From an uncultured Bacteroidales bacterium (GTDB lineage: Bacteria > Bacteroidota > Bacteroidia > Bacteroidales > UBA11471): DNA of 64,000 nt. The translations under genes were made by a program, and so were the position numbers. Every line of letters begins with the position of its first letter. The first letter of the stretch is position 1. Under the pieces are notes generated by a model. That model saw nothing but the letters and a program-made list of their open reading frames with translations, made no database searches and was not told where the DNA came from. Shown one piece after another: positions 62,220-64,000 of this stretch. The stretch lies in contig CANQDQ010000002.1 of assembly GCA_947593515.1 (NCBI GenBank), forward strand, positions 179,471 to 243,470, written 5' to 3'.

Positions 62220-64000
62220 TTACAGTATTACGATTTCTATCACTTTGCTGGTATCGATGCCGAGAATATCCACGACTTTCACCATAATTTTATAACGGCC
62301 CGGACGGTCGTACAGGTGCGGCGGAGCGGTCAGTTCGAGCATCGGCGACTGCTTCGTGCGAAAACTCTGCCATTCGTTCTCGAAGATGTAGTTGCCCGTC
62401 CATTCCTCGCGTACATTACCATTTTCATCGGTAATGCGGATTATCTCACGCTTGTCCTCATAATTGTAGTCGATAGCCCAATAATCGACCCAATCATGCC
62501 AATTTTCAGTCAGTATCGTTTCAGTAACGACACCCTCTTTGCTGACTTCCTTTTTAATAATCATACCGCCGTCGATAACGATGCGCGACCTGCCCGCCTT
62601 CACCTCGACGTTGTCCAAATCGTCCTGCGTATAGTTTGACACAAAGTTTGAGAGCGAAACGGTCAGACTGCGGTTTGCGACCTTGCATTGCGCATCGAGG
62701 TAGGCGACATCGTAAAAATGCACTTGGTTCCGTTCCACTGCCCGACGGTCGAACACATCGCGCGGGATATATTTCAACCTGAAATCGACACCCTGCTCCT
62801 TTAATTTCTGGATATATTGCGGGGTAAGCCCCATTTCGAACTCAAATCCGAGAACATCTACTGCCGTTATCATTCGGCTGCGACACGCCTCGAACAGATC
62901 TTCAAGACGGGTTTGCGTTACGGGCATATCCAACGCGCCGATATGCACGAAACGGTCGCCCTTTATGCCATGCAACAGGGGTGCGTTGTCGATGCGTTTC
63001 GCCTTGTAGGCTTCGAGAATCAGTTGGACGTATTGCTCCTCTTTGGGACGCAAATCTTCGGCGGACAAATCGTCCATGAAGAACTGCCGTTCATATTTGC
63101 CGAGATTGAGTACCTCAAATGCGCGATAGTCCTGACCCGCCTTGCAGCGGTCGCGTTGTACACCGATAAGCCGTTTGCGGGTAGTGTGTATGGCAAAACG
63201 TCCCAAATCGCAGGCAATCCATTTGCGGTTGAGTTTTTCGGCGACAGCGGCGGTTGTGCCGCTTCCGCAGAAAAAGTCGGCAACCAAATCGCCCTCATTA
63301 CTCGACGCCTTGATAATGCGCTCTAACAGGGCTTCGGGTTTTTGAGTGGGATAACCCAGTCGTTCTGATGACATTGGAGGTAATGCAGCCAAATCCCACC
63401 AATCCTCAGGAATTTTACCAAGTTCATTCGGTTTATATACTTTGCCATTTATTACAACTCCTTTACCAGATGTTTGATAACCGCCTGTTCCTTCGTATGG
63501 TATTCTAACAGCATCTGCATTGAATATCCACGAATTAGTTTTGGAATACCAATATATTGTATCATGTTTTTGTGAATATGTATTGTCGGCACGACCACCT
63601 TGACGATAACACCATATTATTTCATTTCTAAAATTGCTTTTTCCAAAAACATCATCAAGCATCAATCTGATTACGCTTGAAACACGCCAATCACAATGAA
63701 CATATATAGAGCCATTATCGGCTAATAGCGAGCGCATCAAGTGTAACCGCTCATACATCATTGCCAAATACGACGATATGCCCCGTCCCCACGTGTCCCG
63801 ATAGGCAATTTCTTCGATAACGCTCTGCTTCTTGGTTACGCTGTCATTGCCTATGGGAATATCGAATCCGAAGTCCGCTCCGACAGCAAACGGCGGGTCG
63901 ATATAGACCAATTTCAATCCTCCGACAGCCTCTATCGCACGGCGCATCGGACCGTTCAGCAATGAGGATATGACCAGCTTGTTGTCGCCCCATATCAGTT
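62220..64000 (-). CDS. Type III-like (beta-class) DNA adenine methyltransferase, 5' end outside window
   Basis: The frame stays open to the window edge (LIWGDNKLVISSLLNG precedes the first internal start), so the N-terminus is missing. The catalytic motif DPPF (in KLVYIDPPFAVGADF) comes before the SAM-binding motif DFFCGSGTTAAVAEKLNRKWI, the beta-class order of type III Mod enzymes. GYPTQKPEALLERIIKASS lies between them. The C-terminal about 280 residues, including a beta-rich end, are long for a solitary methylase and may recognise DNA or a partner. It methylates N6-adenine or N4-cytosine. A restriction (Res) gene would lie outside the window, if present. Confidence 0.9.
   Translation of the reverse strand, partial: LIWGDNKLVISSLLNGPMRRAIEAVGGLKLVYIDPPFAVGADFGFDIPIGNDSVTKKQSVIEEIAYRDTWGRGISSYLAMMYERLHLMRSLLADNGSIYVHCDWRVSSVIRLMLDDVFGKSNFRNEIIWCYRQGGRADNTYSQKHDTIYWYSKTNSWIFNADAVRIPYEGTGGYQTSGKGVVINGKVYKPNELGKIPEDWWDLAALPPMSSERLGYPTQKPEALLERIIKASSNEGDLVADFFCGSGTTAAVAEKLNRKWIACDLGRFAIHTTRKRLIGVQRDRCKAGQDYRAFEVLNLGKYERQFFMDDLSAEDLRPKEEQYVQLILEAYKAKRIDNAPLLHGIKGDRFVHIGALDMPVTQTRLEDLFEACRSRMITAVDVLGFEFEMGLTPQYIQKLKEQGVDFRLKYIPRDVFDRRAVERNQVHFYDVAYLDAQCKVANRSLTVSLSNFVSNYTQDDLDNVEVKAGRSRIVIDGGMIIKKEVSKEGVVTETILTENWHDWVDYWAIDYNYEDKREIIRITDENGNVREEWTGNYIFENEWQSFRTKQSPMLELTAPPHLYDRPGRYKIMVKVVDILGIDTSKVIEIVIL

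Overview
The window is chromosomal DNA of a Bacteroidota, almost certainly a gut-type Bacteroidales. The evidence is the many TAnnTTTG (-7) promoter elements with TTTG about 18-20 bp upstream, lineage-typical families (DUF349 protein, DUF5606 protein, long NusB, BspA-like leucine-rich repeat protein, reverse-order rubrerythrin), and anaerobic enzymes (NrdDG, 2-oxoacid:ferredoxin oxidoreductase). Most genes have a moderately GC-rich codon use. Blocks at about 45-48 kb, 53.6-55.4 kb and 60.1-64 kb are clearly more AT-rich and look accessory. The genus cannot be fixed by eye.

Layout. 0-6.6 kb: end of a threonylcarbamoyl-AMP synthase, an initiating sugar-phosphate transferase, a ClC channel and fmt, then on the minus strand a short sugar transferase with UDP-glucose dehydrogenase. 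6.6-11.5 kb (minus): DUF349 protein, then a likely operon of cyclophilin lipoprotein, M16 protease and an orphan Cas6 with no CRISPR array. 11.7-17 kb (plus): cysQ-cysC-cysD-cysN-sulfotransferase, a PAPS-making and PAPS-using cluster without sulfite-forming reductases; its CysN carries a decayed APS-kinase domain. 17.2-22.6 kb: L-fucose cluster (isomerase, lactaldehyde reductase, mutarotase, FucP). 23-25 kb: BspA-like surface protein behind a structured leader. 25-32 kb: lipoprotein, TPR protein, LtaS-like sulfatase-fold enzyme and M3 peptidase. 32-36 kb: Fur/PerR regulator with rubrerythrin, dCMP deaminase, S41 protease, 5-formyl-THF cyclo-ligase. 36-44.9 kb: KorDABC-like oxidoreductase, MtnN-LuxS, DUF2007, GtrA, GT39, topoisomerase III, NUDIX.

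44.9-48.1 kb is an accessory stretch: two REP-like palindromes, a secreted protein behind a 122-nt hairpin leader, an outer-membrane barrel and a zeta-type toxin-antitoxin pair. 48.1-51.7 kb (minus): nrdD-nrdG-purN under a cobalamin riboswitch. 52-53.6 kb: lipid kinase and HdeD-like membrane protein. 53.6-55.4 kb: AT-rich, frameshifted, membrane-anchored MutS-like ATPase. 55.5-59 kb (minus): the housekeeping nusB-yajC-ybbR-coaE group and DUF5606. 59.3-61.3 kb: FocA-type transporter and an acyltransferase. From 61.6 kb: a tRNA-Pro, then a likely island edge with a 56-residue membrane protein translated directly after a type III-like DNA methyltransferase that runs off the window.

Most unusual signals: the orphan Cas6 operon, the sulfation cluster with the vestigial CysN domain, the two structured leaders that may share a motif, the B12 riboswitch on a B12-independent reductase operon, and the MutS-like membrane ATPase. 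All family assignments come from motif recognition by eye; no database search was run.
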